From: Thermodesulforhabdus norvegica
Lineage (GTDB): Bacteria > Desulfobacterota > Syntrophobacteria > Syntrophobacterales > Thermodesulforhabdaceae
Assembly: GCF_900114975.1 (NCBI RefSeq)
Contig: NZ_FOUU01000010.1
Coordinates: forward strand, 19,914-83,913
Reading direction: 5' to 3'
Length of the DNA stretch: 64,000 bases
A program made the translations under genes and the position numbers. Of this stretch, positions 34,594 through 45,444 are shown piece after piece (position 1 is the stretch's first letter; every line of letters starts with the position of its first letter). A model generated the notes under the pieces. The model did no database searches, was not told the DNA's origin, and was given only the letters and a program-made list of their open reading frames with translations.

Positions 34594-35847
34594 TCAGACC
34601 TTCATAACCAAATCCACCTGTTGTTTATCAGAGGGGCCCACGACAAGGATTGACACCCTATCGGGAAAGACCCGGGCAAACCATTTACCCAGGTTTTCAG
34701 AGGAAACGCCGTAGATCTTTTTTTCAATCTCGTCGGGAGCGACCTCATGTCCGTAAAGAAACTCGTTACGGGCGATTCTGTTCATCAGAGCGTCGGTACT
34801 GTCGAGGTTGAGATACATGCCGCCCACGGCGCAGTCCTTTGCGCCGGAAATCTCGGTCTCACTTACCCCACCGGCTATCAGTTCTTCCATTTCGTTCCAG
34901 ATCACCTTGAAGCACTCTGCCAGCTTTTCGGGAGCCACGGCCGCATAGACCCCAAACACCCCGGTATCCTCACAGCAATGGAGAAATGAGTAGATATTAT
35001 AAGCCAGCCCTCTTTTTTCCCTTACCTCCTGGAAAAGCCGGCTGCTCATGCTGTTACCCAGCACGATATTAAGAATATACACGGCGAAACGCTCTTCATC
35101 ATGGAGGGATACACCCGGCATGAGAAGGCATATATGGGTTTGCTCGAGATCTTTTCTGATGTAATCGCGGAAAACGACCGGTTCAGGAGAAGTCCTCGGA
35201 GGACGGCCTCGTCCGTTCGCTCTAAGGCGTCCCAGTCCATCGTTTACCATCTCGACCAGTTCATCATGCCTTACGCTTCCTGCGGCGGATACCACAACCT
35301 GTTCGGGATGAATAATCTGATCTTTGAATTTAAGTATGTCCTCTCGCCTGAAACGCTGTACGGTTTCTCTGTAGCCGCAAATGGGATGACCCAACGGGTG
35401 GCCTTTCCAGAACTTCTCGCAGGCCACGGTGTGAACGTAGTCTTCCGGTGTATCCTCCACCATGCTGATTTCCTGAAGAATGACGAACCGCTCTTTTTCG
35501 AGCTCCCTTTCGTCCATCCTGGCATGAAGCAGAATATCGCAGAATATGTCCATCAACCTGGGGAGATTTTTATCCAGAACTTTGCCGTAAAAACAAAGGT
35601 TTTCCTTGGTAGTGAAGGCATTGGACATACCGCCCAGGATATCAAGCTCCACGGCAATATCCCTGGTCGTTCTTCTTTCCGTCCCCTTAAAAAACATATG
35701 CTCCAGAAAGTGAGTAATCCCTTCCATGGAAGGAAGTTCATCTCTGGAACCACTGTCAATCCATATTCCAACAGATACAACGTGGGTATTGGGACAGTGC
35801 TGAGAAAGAACCCTTATGCCGTTTTCCAACCGTGTCTTCTGAACCAT
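34594..35847 (-). CDS. M16 (insulinase family) zinc peptidase
   Basis: A 417-residue processing-peptidase-like protein. The inverted zinc motif HFLEHMFFKGTERR (HxxEH) and the distal Glu about 75 residues later are present, and the C-terminal half holds the second, inactive M16 domain (RGLAYNIYSFLH). I start at the ATG at 35847 (VQKTRLENGIRVL) behind AGAGAG. An in-frame ATG at 35901 would extend into the hairpin after pnp and is less likely. M16 peptidase next to pnp is a widespread neighbourhood. Confidence 0.92.
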   Translation of the reverse strand: MVQKTRLENGIRVLSQHCPNTHVVSVGIWIDSGSRDELPSMEGITHFLEHMFFKGTERRTTRDIAVELDILGGMSNAFTTKENLCFYGKVLDKNLPRLMDIFCDILLHARMDERELEKERFVILQEISMVEDTPEDYVHTVACEKFWKGHPLGHPICGYRETVQRFRREDILKFKDQIIHPEQVVVSAAGSVRHDELVEMVNDGLGRLRANGRGRPPRTSPEPVVFRDYIRKDLEQTHICLLMPGVSLHDEERFAVYILNIVLGNSMSSRLFQEVREKRGLAYNIYSFLHCCEDTGVFGVYAAVAPEKLAECFKVIWNEMEELIAGGVSETEISGAKDCAVGGMYLNLDSTDALMNRIARNEFLYGHEVAPDEIEKKIYGVSSENLGKWFARVFPDRVSILVVGPSDKQQVDLVMKV

Positions 35848-35875
35848 AAAGCTCTCTTTTTGCGAAATGGAATTA

Positions 35876-35895
35876 AGGCAGCCCTGAGGCTGCCT
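35876..35895 (-). terminator. Hairpin between pnp and the M16 peptidase gene
   Basis: AGGCAGCC (35876-35883) and GGCTGCCT (35888-35895) form an 8-bp stem with a 4-nt loop, about 20 bp after the pnp stop. The following minus-strand sequence TTAATTCC is only weakly T-rich, so it is probably a partial terminator or a 3' stabiliser. Confidence 0.5.
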
Positions 35896-35913
35896 CTTCA
35901 AAAAGCGCTCTTC

Positions 35914-38013
35914 CTACTTGCGGGCCGGTTGCGTTTTCTCGAGAACTGCTTTGCGGCTTAGTTTGACTCTACCGTCCTTGTCGATTTCTATTACCTTGAC
36001 GAGGACCTCATCCCCTTCCTTCACGACGTCACTGACCTTTTTTACCCGCTTGTTGTCCAGTTGAGAAATGTGAATAAGCCCTTCGAGATTTGGTCTTATT
36101 TCAGCAAAGGCACCGAAGTCCGTTACCCTGGTGATTCTTGCCAGATAGATCTGCCCCAACTCCGGTTCCATCGTTACTTCCTTGATCTTCTCGGCTGCCT
36201 TTTCACAGGCTTCTTCGGTGGAGCCCATGATAATGACCCTGCCGTTTTCTTCAATGTCTATCTTGGTGTTCGTCTCGGCGATAATCTGTTTAATTACCTT
36301 ACCACCAGGGCCGATAACGTCCCTGATTTTTTCAGGCGGAATGCAGATCACCTTAATCCTCGGCGCATAGGGAGAAAGAGCAGGCCTTGGAGAAGAAAGC
36401 ACCGACCTCATCTTTTCAAGGATGATAAGCCTTGCGTCCCGTGCCTGCTGAAGAGCCTTTCTCATGATCTCCCGGCTTATCCCCGTAATCTTTATGTCCA
36501 TCTGGAGAGCCGTTACACCCTTTTCGTTACCGGTCACTTTGAAGTCCATGTCTCCCAGATGATCCTCGTCACCGATGATGTCGGTCAAAACTATGACCTC
36601 GTCGCCCTCCTTCACAAGCCCCATAGCGATGCCGGCCACCATGTCTTTAACCGGAACGCCTGCATCCATCAGCGACAGGGTGGCGCCGCAAACCGTAGCC
36701 ATGGAGCTTGAGCCGTTGGACTCCAGAACCTCGGACACCACACGAATTGTATAGGGAAAGGTTTCGCAGTCGGGCAAAATGGGCTTTACGGCTCTCTCGG
36801 CAAGAGCCCCATGTCCTATCTCTCTTCGGCTCGGACCTCTCAGAGGCTTAACCTCACCGACGCAGTAGGGTGGAAAATTATAATGAAGCATGAAAGACTT
36901 GAAGGTCTCGCCCGTAAGAGCCTCGATCTTCTGTTCATCTGCAGAAGAACCCAAGGTTGTCACAGCAAGAACCTGGGTTTCACCCCGTCTGAACAAAGCA
37001 GACCCATGGGTTCTTGGAAGGAATCCAACGGATATGTCGATCGGCCGGATTTCATCAAAGCGGCGTCCGTCAATACGTCGCCTTTCTGTAAGCATCATCT
37101 TTCGGACGACTTCGCGCTCGAGATCACCGAAAACCTCAGCTATCTCCGCTTCCTGTCCCGGGAATTGCTCCGAAAGCTCGGCAACAAGCTCTTCAAGAAT
37201 CTCCTTTTTGCGGTTCTTTCTGGCGACCTTATCTGCAATCGTGACAGCTTCCCTGAGCCTGTCCCGGGCTCTTTCACGAACTGCATTAACAAGGGCCTCA
37301 TCTATGGGCGGAGCTTCCCACACCTCCTTATCCCTGCCAACAAGACGGCGCAGTTCCTCCTGAGCCTCTATAATCGGACGGATTTCACGATGGGCTACCT
37401 CCAGAGCTTCCAGAAGATCTTCTTCGGGCACGAAAAGAGCGCCTCCTTCAACCATGACGATGGCGTCTCGGGTCCCAGCAACAACGACGTTCATATCGCT
37501 CTGTTCCAGCTGAGCAGCACTGGGATTGATGATAAACTCACCCCCAACCCTCCCCACACGCACAGCCGCAACGGGACCCTGAAAGGGAACAGGCGAAATG
37601 TGGAGAGCCGCAGATGCACCGGTTATGGCAAGCACATCGGGTTCGTTCTCCTGATCCACCGAAAGAACCGTGGCAATCACCTGGATTTCATGGTTATACT
37701 TCTTCGGAAAAAGCGGGCGTATAGGACGGTCTATCAGCCGGGATGTCAGAGTCTCTTTCTCGCTGGGGCGCCCAATCTCTCTTCGGAAAAAGCCTCCCGG
37801 GATGCGCCCCGCAGCATAACTCATTTCCTGATAGTCAACCAGCAAAGGAACGAAATCAATCCCCTCGCGCACCCGATCTTCTCTAACTGCCGAAACCAGC
37901 ACCACCGTATCGCCGTAACGAACGATTACAGCTCCACTGGCCTGCCGGGCCAGATGCCCGGCCTCAATTATTAACTCCCTACCTCCAACAGTCACACTAA
38001 CGGACTTTTTCAT
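35914..38013 (-). CDS. pnp: Polyribonucleotide nucleotidyltransferase (PNPase)
   Basis: Phosphorolytic 3'-5' exoribonuclease, a trimer in the RNA degradosome. The 699-residue protein has two RNase PH domains (about 1-215 and 295-540), with [13 protein letters not shown] and [13 protein letters not shown]; a KH domain ([21 protein letters not shown]); and a C-terminal S1 domain ([20 protein letters not shown]). It follows rpsO by 45 bp, the near-universal rpsO-pnp pair, and probably shares its transcript. Confidence 0.98.
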   Translation of the reverse strand: MKKSVSVTVGGRELIIEAGHLARQASGAVIVRYGDTVVLVSAVREDRVREGIDFVPLLVDYQEMSYAAGRIPGGFFRREIGRPSEKETLTSRLIDRPIRPLFPKKYNHEIQVIATVLSVDQENEPDVLAITGASAALHISPVPFQGPVAAVRVGRVGGEFIINPSAAQLEQSDMNVVVAGTRDAIVMVEGGALFVPEEDLLEALEVAHREIRPIIEAQEELRRLVGRDKEVWEAPPIDEALVNAVRERARDRLREAVTIADKVARKNRKKEILEELVAELSEQFPGQEAEIAEVFGDLEREVVRKMMLTERRRIDGRRFDEIRPIDISVGFLPRTHGSALFRRGETQVLAVTTLGSSADEQKIEALTGETFKSFMLHYNFPPYCVGEVKPLRGPSRREIGHGALAERAVKPILPDCETFPYTIRVVSEVLESNGSSSMATVCGATLSLMDAGVPVKDMVAGIAMGLVKEGDEVIVLTDIIGDEDHLGDMDFKVTGNEKGVTALQMDIKITGISREIMRKALQQARDARLIILEKMRSVLSSPRPALSPYAPRIKVICIPPEKIRDVIGPGGKVIKQIIAETNTKIDIEENGRVIIMGSTEEACEKAAEKIKEVTMEPELGQIYLARITRVTDFGAFAEIRPNLEGLIHISQLDNKRVKKVSDVVKEGDEVLVKVIEIDKDGRVKLSRKAVLEKTQPARK

Positions 38014-38058
38014 ACTTGTTTTACTCCCCTCGCATGGAGTCTTCTCTGCCGGGGGCTT

Positions 38059-38337
38059 TTAACCCCTCAGGCCCAATCGCTCCACAATACTGAGATATCT
38101 GTTTATATCTTTTCGCTTAAGGTAATTCAAAAGTCGTCTTCTCTGCCCAACCAGCTTGAGCAACCCTCTACGAGAATGATGGTCCTTTTTGTGGACCTTA
38201 AAGTGTTCGGTAAGATAGTTTATCCTCTCGCTTAACAGAGCAATCTGAACCTCGGGTGAACCCGTATCATTTGGATGTATTTTAAAATTCTCGATGATCT
38301 CTTTTTTACGTTCTGGAGTCAGAGCCACTTTTTTCAC
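38059..38337 (-). CDS. rpsO: 30S ribosomal protein S15
   Basis: A 92-residue S15 with the family pattern [22 protein letters not shown] and [21 protein letters not shown], which contacts 16S rRNA helix 22. It lies between truB and pnp as in E. coli. A GGGG/CCCC hairpin that overlaps its stop codon could shape processing, but it lacks a T tract, so I do not list it as a terminator. Confidence 0.98.
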   Translation of the reverse strand: MKKVALTPERKKEIIENFKIHPNDTGSPEVQIALLSERINYLTEHFKVHKKDHHSRRGLLKLVGQRRRLLNYLKRKDINRYLSIVERLGLRG

Positions 38338-38358
38338 CCTCCTTTGACGAAGTTTGTT

Positions 38359-39276
38359 CTAAAATAACACCTTTAAAGAATCTCTTTTTCTACGGCTTCC
38401 CGCCGGCCACCACAAAGCCAGAAGCTTATCCCGACCCGGAGTTACTATGCGAACAGGCGTATCTTTTTCAAGCATATTTCGCCATCTTGATGCCCATAGT
38501 GCATCGAGCTGACCGTTGCGGAGTTTCTCAATCAGATGATCTTCTTCCATAACTGCTTCGGGCAAATGTTCGAGTGCGTCAACCATGGGAATAACGAGGC
38601 GATCTACACTTCCGGACCGGACGGCCTCGTGGATCTCCTCCATCGTCCATGAATCTTCAATTCCAAAAGGACCGCTCCTCAATCTGGCCAACTGCTCAAT
38701 GTGCCCGCAACAACCCAGCGCTCCGGCTATATCTGCACCCAACTGCCTTACATACATCCCCTTGGAACAATGGACTTCCAGTTCGACCCTTGGCCACTCA
38801 TACCGACGGAGTTCCAGTCGATAAATCCTGACCTTCTTATAAGGCCTTTCAACCTGAAGGCCTTTTCTGGCAAGTTTGTAAAGCCTTTTACCGTTGATCT
38901 TCGCAGCCGAGTAGGCCGGTATCTGTTGCTCCCTTTCGCCCTTGAATTTCTCGAGTGCTTCTACAATGCGTTCATAAGACGGCGGAGGCCCGTCATAACG
39001 GCGGACGACATTTCCCGTGCAATCAAGAGTATCCGTCTCGGCATCCAGCCTTAAGACAAATCTGTAAACCTTGTCACTTTCAAGAAACTGGTCGGCAAGT
39101 CTGGTAGCACGATTCAACAAGACAACCAGAACGCCTTCCGCAAAGGGATCAAGAGTCCCTCCGTGCCCGACCTTTCGTGCCTTAATCAGCCGCTTAATCC
39201 TTTCCACAACCGAAAAAGAAGTCATATTTACCGGTTTATTTACAACTATTATTCCGTCCAGTTCCCGATTGCCCAT
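38359..39276 (-). CDS. truB: tRNA pseudouridine-55 synthase
   Basis: Makes pseudouridine 55 in the T loop of tRNAs. The 305-residue protein shows GIIVVNKPVNMTSFSVVERI, KVGHGGTLDPFAEGVLVV with the catalytic Asp, the YKKVRIYRLEL segment and a C-terminal PUA-like domain (TPVRIVTPGRDKLLALW). It follows nrnA by 4 bp and precedes rpsO by 21 bp in the same operon. Confidence 0.97.
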   Translation of the reverse strand: MGNRELDGIIVVNKPVNMTSFSVVERIKRLIKARKVGHGGTLDPFAEGVLVVLLNRATRLADQFLESDKVYRFVLRLDAETDTLDCTGNVVRRYDGPPPSYERIVEALEKFKGEREQQIPAYSAAKINGKRLYKLARKGLQVERPYKKVRIYRLELRRYEWPRVELEVHCSKGMYVRQLGADIAGALGCCGHIEQLARLRSGPFGIEDSWTMEEIHEAVRSGSVDRLVIPMVDALEHLPEAVMEEDHLIEKLRNGQLDALWASRWRNMLEKDTPVRIVTPGRDKLLALWWPAGSRRKRDSLKVLF

Positions 39277-39280
39277 CTAC

Positions 39281-40291
39281 TTAAGTCCCCCCACCCTCCT
39301 TATGACCGGGATTGTCGAAACCGAAAAAACCACAGAGCTCTTTTATTACTTTTCTTTCCACATCCTCTATGGCCCCGCGCATTTCGAAGGCCGCGGCGTT
39401 TACGTGGCCGCCTCCCCCAAAACACCGGGAAAAGGCCGCAACATCGTAGGAGTTCTTGGATCTGAGACTAACCCTTACGACCCCGCCCTCCTCATCTTCC
39501 TTGATCAGGACCGCAACTTTAACCGGCTTAACCTGCCGCAACATGTTAACGAAACCTTCGCTGTCATCAGAGTCCGCGCCGACTTCCCGGATCATCTTTT
39601 GGGTCAACCGTGCAACCGCAACGGCTTTGCCACCGTGATAGGAAAGGGTGTTAAGGACACGCCCGAGTAATAAAAGCCTTGCGGGAGATGCCGACTCATA
39701 AACCTGAGTTGAAACGTAATAGGGATCGGCTCCGGCTGCAGCCAAGTCGGCCGCAATTCTTAAAACTCTTTCGTTCGTATTGGAGTACTGAAAGGAGCCG
39801 GTATCGGTCGAGATCCCCGTGTACAAGCAGGTGGCAATATCCGGCGTTAGAGAAACTCCACAATCGGAGAAGATATGATAGAGCATCTCACAGGTGCTGC
39901 TGGCCCGACTGTCTATCCAGAAGACATGTCCGAAAGGGTTTTCCTGTAAATGATGATCTATGCTTATTATGAGAGAATCGGGAAACCTGGCCGGCAGGAA
40001 CTCATCACCGGCTCTATCTTCTGCCCCACAATCCAGATAAACCACCACATCGTAAGCGGCATTGTCGGGCAGGATGGTAACAACCCTGTCTGCTCCGGGC
40101 AGGAAGGATAAATAGCCCGGGACTCCATCCTTGCATAAGGGCCGAACACTTTTCCCCATACCCTCAAGAGCAAGAGCAAGAGCAAGAAGCGATCCTATGG
40201 CGTCCCCGTCGGGCCTTACGTGTGTAAGCAGGAGATACCTTTCACGGGCAAAGAGTTCTGCCTCAACCCGGGATCGACTACCCATTTCCAT
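39281..40291 (-). CDS. nrnA: DHH/DHHA1 phosphoesterase, NrnA-like nanoRNase / pAp phosphatase
   Basis: A 336-residue bifunctional nanoRNase candidate that degrades short RNA oligonucleotides and dephosphorylates 3',5'-pAp. The DHH motifs are seen as THVRPDGDAIGS, YLDCGA and ISIDHHLQENPFG. The C-terminal DHHA1 domain has the GGGGHVNAAAF motif. It overlaps the end of rbfA by 14 bp; an ATG two codons further in (40285) is an alternative start. The rbfA-nrnA-truB order is typical for Firmicutes and deltaproteobacteria. Confidence 0.93.
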   Translation of the reverse strand: MEMGSRSRVEAELFARERYLLLTHVRPDGDAIGSLLALALALEGMGKSVRPLCKDGVPGYLSFLPGADRVVTILPDNAAYDVVVYLDCGAEDRAGDEFLPARFPDSLIISIDHHLQENPFGHVFWIDSRASSTCEMLYHIFSDCGVSLTPDIATCLYTGISTDTGSFQYSNTNERVLRIAADLAAAGADPYYVSTQVYESASPARLLLLGRVLNTLSYHGGKAVAVARLTQKMIREVGADSDDSEGFVNMLRQVKPVKVAVLIKEDEEGGVVRVSLRSKNSYDVAAFSRCFGGGGHVNAAAFEMRGAIEDVERKVIKELCGFFGFDNPGHKEGGGT

Positions 40292-40625
40292 GGATTTTCC
40301 TCAGAAGCAGGTCGATTTTTTCACCGTAATCAAAGGAATCATCGTAAACAAAGCTGAGATCGGGCAGGTACCTCAGATATACCCTTTCGGCAAGTTCACG
40401 CCTTATGAACGTTCTTGCCTTTGCAAAGGCGGCATCTATATCAGACCGCTCATGTCTACCCAGGGTATCGCAGTAAAATACGGTTGCCCTTTTAAGGTCG
40501 CGGCTCATACGGACTGCCGTTATGGTAATCCCCACCAGTCTCGGATCCCTGACCTTGCGCTGTATGATATAGGCCACCTCTTTCTGTATGAGGTCTGCCA
40601 CTCTTTCAGTACGCTGACCGCCCAT
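40278..40625 (-). CDS. rbfA: 30S ribosome-binding factor A
   Basis: A 115-residue KH-type ribosome maturation factor that binds the 30S subunit near the 16S 5' helix. Signatures: RTERVADLIQKEVAYIIQ at the start, DPRLVGITITAVRMSRDLKRA, and the terminal LRYLPDLSFVYDDSFDYG. It sits between the DUF503 gene (11 bp) and nrnA (overlap). Confidence 0.96.
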   Translation of the reverse strand: MGGQRTERVADLIQKEVAYIIQRKVRDPRLVGITITAVRMSRDLKRATVFYCDTLGRHERSDIDAAFAKARTFIRRELAERVYLRYLPDLSFVYDDSFDYGEKIDLLLRKIHGNG

Positions 40626-40636
40626 TTATAAAACCC

Positions 40637-40927
40637 TCAAGAAAAATGTATAAGCTCGATCTCATGACTTAAAATCTCCGCCACCCCAAGGGACTCCATA
40701 AAATCTATAATCCGGTCCAGAAGGGAATTCATTTCGCGACCTTCGTTACCGACAACGGCAACGGCAACGGTAGCCTTCTGATAAAGATCCTGATCTGCCA
40801 CTTCGGCCACGGAGACGTTAAATCTGTGCTTACTTTTCTCAACAATGCTCTTTACAACCTTGCGTTTGGCCTTCAATGAGGCGACGCCCGGTATGTAAAA
40901 GGTTATCCTCGCCACCCCTACCGTCAT
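40637..40927 (-). CDS. DUF503 (YlxP-like) protein
   Basis: A 96-residue member of DUF503. It shows the family opening VGVARITFYIPGVASLKAKRKVVKSI and FNVSVAEVADQDLYQKATVAVAVVG. YlxP-like proteins occur between infB and rbfA in many bacteria, exactly as here (3 bp after infB), and have been linked to ribosome assembly. A direct role is not established. Confidence 0.9.
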   Translation of the reverse strand: MTVGVARITFYIPGVASLKAKRKVVKSIVEKSKHRFNVSVAEVADQDLYQKATVAVAVVGNEGREMNSLLDRIIDFMESLGVAEILSHEIELIHFS

Positions 40928-40930
40928 GGC

Positions 40931-43843
40931 TTACTGCTCACTTTCCTCAGAATCCTTCCCGACCTCACCCACCACATCAACGGTGGGTTTGATCTCTTCC
41001 ATGACAAAGGCTTCAAGAACGTCACCCACCTTCACGTCGTTGAAATTCTCAACGAGAATCCCGCATTCAAAACCGGCCTTTACCTCCTTCACGTCATCCT
41101 TGAAGCGTCTCAGCGAAGCAATCTTACCTTCGTAAACCACCACCTGATCTCTCAAGACCCGGACCTTTGCCCCTCTCTGGATCACCCCATCAAGGACATA
41201 ACAGCCCGCTACCGTGCCCACACGGGAAATATGGAAGGTCTGACGCACTTCGGCGCGGCCAAGTATTTTCTCGCGATACTCGGGTTCCAGCAATCCGGCC
41301 ATTGCGTCTTTTATGTCGTTGATCACCTGATAGATGACGTTATAGAACCTCACATCGACATGTTCACGCTGGGCAAGATCCTCAACCTTGCTATCGGGTC
41401 GCACATTGAAGCCTATTACTATGGCATTGGATGCCGAAGCCAGCATTATGTCCGTTTCGTTTATGGCACCCGTAGCGCCGTGAATTATATTGATCTTAAT
41501 CTCTGGATGTTTCAGGCGTTTTACGGCATCGGTAAGGGCTTCCAGAGAACCCTGCACGTCGGCCTTAATGATAAGGTTGAGTTCCTTGAGTTCGCCTTCA
41601 CGGATCTGCTCATAAAGCTTTTCCAGAGTGATCTTCGTGGTCCTGGAAAGCTCTTTTTCTCGCTGTTTTCTGAGTCTGTGCTCTGCAACCATCCGGGCCT
41701 GTTTTTCGTCTGCCACAACGGCAAAATCGTCACCGGCCATAGGAACGCCGGAAAGCCCTATCACCTCAACTGGCATCGATGGGCCTGCTTCGCTTATTCT
41801 CTGCCCCCTATCGTTAAACAGACTCCTCACCCTTCCGTAATGGACGCCACAGACATACGCGTCCCCGACCCTGAGCGTTCCTTCCTGAATAAGAACCGTG
41901 GCAACGGGTCCACGTCCCTTCTCCAGCTTTGCCTCAATCACCCTGCCTCTGGCCGGTTTATTGGGATTGGCCTTCAGTTCCATTAACTCGGCCTGAAGCA
42001 ATATCATCTCCAGAAGGTCGTCTATGCCGATCTTTTTCTTGGCCGAGACTTCCACCATTATCGTGTCACCGCCCCATTCCTCGGGTATAAGGCCATGTTC
42101 GGCAAGCTCACGCTTTACCCGATCCGGGTTTGCTTCAGGCTTATCAATCTTGTTTATTGCTACAATAATGGGAACATTTGCGGCTCTGGCATGATTTATG
42201 GCCTCAACCGTCTGTTGCATGACGCCGTCATCTGCCGCAACAACCAGAACCACGATGTCCGTAACCCGGGCCCCTCGAGCCCTCATTGCAGTAAAGGCCT
42301 CATGACCGGGGGTATCCAGAAACACCACATCTCCGTTATCCAGTTTTACATGGTAGGCTCCTATATGCTGGGTAATGCCCCCGGCTTCTTCCGCGGTAAA
42401 GTTGGTATGCCTTATGGCGTCAAGGAGAGAAGTTTTCCCGTGATCAACGTGTCCCATAACCGTTACCACAGGAGGACGTGGTTTCAGATCCTCCGGACGG
42501 TCTTCTTCCGTACGAAGTATGTCTTCTTCCTCAAAGCCCGTTTTTTCCACTTCATATTCAAATTCTGCCGCAACAAGTGCTGCCGTATCGAAATCAATTG
42601 CCTGATTTACCGTTACGGGAAGCCCGAGGAGCAATAACTTTTTAACCACCTCGGCGGCCTTCACGCCCATTTGTTTGGCAAGCTCGCCGACCGTTATGGC
42701 CTCTCCTATCTTTATTTTCCTCTTACCGGCCTTGGGCGGGAGAGTTCCAGGCCGGCTTTCCTTTACCTCCGAAGAAGCGGCCTCCTCAGGTACTTCTTCG
42801 GAAACACGATGTTCCTCGGCCTGTCTTCCCGGCCTGGATACCTTTTCCAGCACATCCTCTTCGTCTCTTTTCCCCTTCCTTTCAGCACGGTCTCTGAACT
42901 TTTTCCCTGCCTTGAAAGGCTTTTTTACAGGCTCATCTTCGATACGGACTCGAACCTTCTGCTCCAGCTCTTCTTCGATGTCATCCTCGGGCTCGGGAAT
43001 GAACTCGGGAAGCTGAACGATTTTAGCGGCCTCATGCTTTCTGGATTTCCTGCGTTTCCGCCTGCGATGCCTTTTCTGTTTCCTTTCTTCGGCCCTCTCA
43101 GAAACCTCTGCACCCTCCTCGGCCCGGGGCGGCTCAACTTCTTTTTCCTGAGGACGAACTTCTTCGACACTCTCGGCCGGCCTTTCTACCTCCTTTACTT
43201 CAACGACTTCCACCTGCGCCTTCTCTTCGGACGACACCTCTTCCGCAAGCTCAGATACCGGGTGCTCCTCTTCGGCTGATTCGGGTACGATGCCACCCGT
43301 TTCGGAAATTACGTCGGCTTCGGCAACTACTTTTTCTCCTTCCGGCTCCAGTCGATCACCGACGGCTTCTTCGGTAACCTCCTGGGCAACTTCCTGAGCC
43401 TCTCCAGCTTCTTCCGCTTCCGTCAGCTCAGTATCGGCCACCATCTCAGGCTCCCCGGATTTTTCGACAGGCCGAGCCTCCACCTCTTCAACCAATTCTT
43501 CGGACTCGGACCGAGCTTCCACCGCCTCCGACACTGCCTCTTTCGCGACAACTTCGGCTTTCTCCTGGACCTCCCCTTCGGCCACCGTTTCTTCTTCTGG
43601 CTCTACAGTCGGTGTTTCCTTTCTTCTCCTTCGGATTATCTTCTGAGGTTGCACGCCTTCGTCGAGAACCCTAGTCTTTTTAACCACCTTTTTGAAGTGC
43701 CTACGGATGTAGGAAACATCCGAATCGCTCACCATGCTCATGTGATTTTTTACGGGAATTCCCATCTCAAGCATCTTGTCCATCAGCTCTTTTGCACTCA
43801 TTTTCAATTCTTTGGCGAGTTCATGAACCCTCATGCGTGCCAT
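40931..43843 (-). CDS. infB: Translation initiation factor IF-2
   Basis: The GTPase that delivers initiator fMet-tRNA to the 30S subunit; 970 residues. An N-terminal IF2_N domain ([24 protein letters not shown]) is followed by a long acidic Glu/Val/Ala-rich linker (about 75-330) with a Lys/Arg-rich patch ([13 protein letters not shown]), a second IF2_N-like helical repeat ([20 protein letters not shown]), then the G domain with [23 protein letters not shown] and NKIDKPEA, and domains II-IV. It lies in the nusA-infB operon, between rnpM and the DUF503 gene. Confidence 0.98.
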   Translation of the reverse strand: MARMRVHELAKELKMSAKELMDKMLEMGIPVKNHMSMVSDSDVSYIRRHFKKVVKKTRVLDEGVQPQKIIRRRRKETPTVEPEEETVAEGEVQEKAEVVAKEAVSEAVEARSESEELVEEVEARPVEKSGEPEMVADTELTEAEEAGEAQEVAQEVTEEAVGDRLEPEGEKVVAEADVISETGGIVPESAEEEHPVSELAEEVSSEEKAQVEVVEVKEVERPAESVEEVRPQEKEVEPPRAEEGAEVSERAEERKQKRHRRRKRRKSRKHEAAKIVQLPEFIPEPEDDIEEELEQKVRVRIEDEPVKKPFKAGKKFRDRAERKGKRDEEDVLEKVSRPGRQAEEHRVSEEVPEEAASSEVKESRPGTLPPKAGKRKIKIGEAITVGELAKQMGVKAAEVVKKLLLLGLPVTVNQAIDFDTAALVAAEFEYEVEKTGFEEEDILRTEEDRPEDLKPRPPVVTVMGHVDHGKTSLLDAIRHTNFTAEEAGGITQHIGAYHVKLDNGDVVFLDTPGHEAFTAMRARGARVTDIVVLVVAADDGVMQQTVEAINHARAANVPIIVAINKIDKPEANPDRVKRELAEHGLIPEEWGGDTIMVEVSAKKKIGIDDLLEMILLQAELMELKANPNKPARGRVIEAKLEKGRGPVATVLIQEGTLRVGDAYVCGVHYGRVRSLFNDRGQRISEAGPSMPVEVIGLSGVPMAGDDFAVVADEKQARMVAEHRLRKQREKELSRTTKITLEKLYEQIREGELKELNLIIKADVQGSLEALTDAVKRLKHPEIKINIIHGATGAINETDIMLASASNAIVIGFNVRPDSKVEDLAQREHVDVRFYNVIYQVINDIKDAMAGLLEPEYREKILGRAEVRQTFHISRVGTVAGCYVLDGVIQRGAKVRVLRDQVVVYEGKIASLRRFKDDVKEVKAGFECGILVENFNDVKVGDVLEAFVMEEIKPTVDVVGEVGKDSEESEQ

Positions 43844-43855
43844 ATAAACACTCCC

Positions 43856-44137
43856 TCAGAAGATATCTTGCTCCCTGCAACCGGATTTCGCGAACCCCTT
43901 AAAGCCACGGGCCCGACCTTTAAAGGCATTAATCAGAGTTTTCCCCCATTTCAAATAATCCACACAGCCGGGACAAACGTAAGCCCCTCTGCCAGGCATT
44001 CTGCCCTCTGAATCCACTACGACCATACCGTCTTCATCAACGGCCAGCCTTATCAATTCGTCCTTGTAGCGACGTTCTCGACAAACCACACACATTCTGA
44101 CAGGCCTGTGTCCTCTGCGAGCCATTTTTTCAACCAT
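43856..44137 (-). CDS. rnpM: RNase P modulator RnpM (YlxR, DUF448)
   Basis: A 93-residue YlxR-fold protein. It shows the family core RPVRMCVVCRERRYKDELIRLAV and GRMPGRGAYVCPGCVDYLKWGK. In Gram-positives RnpM binds and modulates RNase P RNA. It lies between nusA (12 bp) and infB (12 bp), the standard position for this gene. Confidence 0.92.
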   Translation of the reverse strand: MVEKMARRGHRPVRMCVVCRERRYKDELIRLAVDEDGMVVVDSEGRMPGRGAYVCPGCVDYLKWGKTLINAFKGRARGFKGFAKSGCREQDIF

Positions 44138-44149
44138 GCATAAAAAGCA

Positions 44150-45439
44150 TCAACCATCATCGGCGGCATCCTTTTGCCCGGCATACTCTTCTTTATCCTC
44201 ATCCGGGGTACTTACGAGAAACCGGGCCTGCTCTTTAAGACTTCTTATCGTCGGAAGAGACAGGTTCAATATGTCTTCAAGCTCTTCGTCCGGCGTATTT
44301 AAAAAAGCTTCAACAGAGGTTATCCCTTCATCGAAAAGGGCATCCGCCAGCTCTTCGTTCATACCCTCCAGATTCAGAAGACGGCGATATTCTTCGTCTT
44401 TAAGTCGTTCATATCTGCTCTCGCTTATTACGTCTATACGCCAGTTGGTAAGTCGAGCCGCCAGCCTTACGTTTTGACCTCGCTTCCCTATGGCAAGGGA
44501 AAGCTGGTCGTCGGGAACGATTACCTCCATAGACTGATTGGCCTGATCTATAATAACCTTTGTAACAACCGCAGGAGCCAGAGCATTGACCACAAACTTT
44601 GCAGGGTCCAGATTCCAGGGAACAATATCTATTTTTTCGCCTCGCAATTCCTGAACGACCTTTTGAACCCTGCTACCCTTGACGCCAACGCAGGCTCCCA
44701 CCGGGTCAACATCGGGGTCACTTGATACCACGGCTATCTTAGCACGAGATCCGGGTTCCCTCGCGGCACCGATCACGCTAACTATGCCTTCCTGTATTTC
44801 GGGGACCTCCGTAAAAAAGAGCTGAATCAGAAAGGACGGATGAGTCCTGCTCAAAATGATCTGAGGCCCCTTACCGGAGCGTTTTACTTCAAGGACATAG
44901 GCCCTAATCCTATCACCCGGTCGATATACATCCTGAGGAATCTGCTCACTTGCGGGCAAAAAAGCTTCGGCTTTGCCAAGGTTTACGGTTATCCCGGAAC
45001 GATCCACCCGCTGGACGATACCGTGAACAATAGTCCCCTTCTGATGTATGAACTCTTCATAGACGGCTTCGCGCTCCGCATCGCGCATCTTTTGCATAAT
45101 AATTTGTTTGGCCGTCTGAGCCGCTATGCGGCCCAGATTTTCCGGATCAAGAGGCACGCCGATTTCGTCCCCTATTTCCGTTTCGGGATCGTATTCTCTT
45201 GCTTCTTCAAGAGAAATCTGGGTTTCCGGGTCATCCACCGTCTCTACCACCTCATGGAACCGATACGCCTCTATCGTTCCGGTTTCTTCGTTAAAAGAAA
45301 CCTCCACATCTACCCGATTGCCATAGCGCTTTCGCACGGCACTTTCCACGGCATCAACCAGGGCTTCTATGAGTACCCTTCGATCTATTCCTTTTTCCCT
45401 ACTAACCTGATCGATAAGCTGTAACAGGTTTGCAGTCAT
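44150..45439 (-). CDS. nusA: Transcription termination/antitermination factor NusA
   Basis: A 429-residue NusA. The N-terminal RNA polymerase-binding domain (about 1-125), S1 domain (GIVQRVDRSGITVNLGKAEA), and two KH domains (PVGACVGVKGSRVQKVVQEL, SLAIGKRGQNVRLAARLT) are complete. One helix-hairpin-helix segment ends the protein, shorter than the two acidic repeats of E. coli NusA. It is 5 bp after rimP. An intrinsic terminator upstream of rimP may let NusA control its own operon. Confidence 0.98.
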   Translation of the reverse strand: MTANLLQLIDQVSREKGIDRRVLIEALVDAVESAVRKRYGNRVDVEVSFNEETGTIEAYRFHEVVETVDDPETQISLEEAREYDPETEIGDEIGVPLDPENLGRIAAQTAKQIIMQKMRDAEREAVYEEFIHQKGTIVHGIVQRVDRSGITVNLGKAEAFLPASEQIPQDVYRPGDRIRAYVLEVKRSGKGPQIILSRTHPSFLIQLFFTEVPEIQEGIVSVIGAAREPGSRAKIAVVSSDPDVDPVGACVGVKGSRVQKVVQELRGEKIDIVPWNLDPAKFVVNALAPAVVTKVIIDQANQSMEVIVPDDQLSLAIGKRGQNVRLAARLTNWRIDVISESRYERLKDEEYRRLLNLEGMNEELADALFDEGITSVEAFLNTPDEELEDILNLSLPTIRSLKEQARFLVSTPDEDKEEYAGQKDAADDG

Positions 45440-45444
45440 TATGT

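Noticed and set aside
36811..37974. Long plus-strand open frame (387 codons) opposite pnp
   Set aside because: It is fully antisense to a strong pnp match, its translation has no recognisable domain, and no ribosome-binding site stands out.
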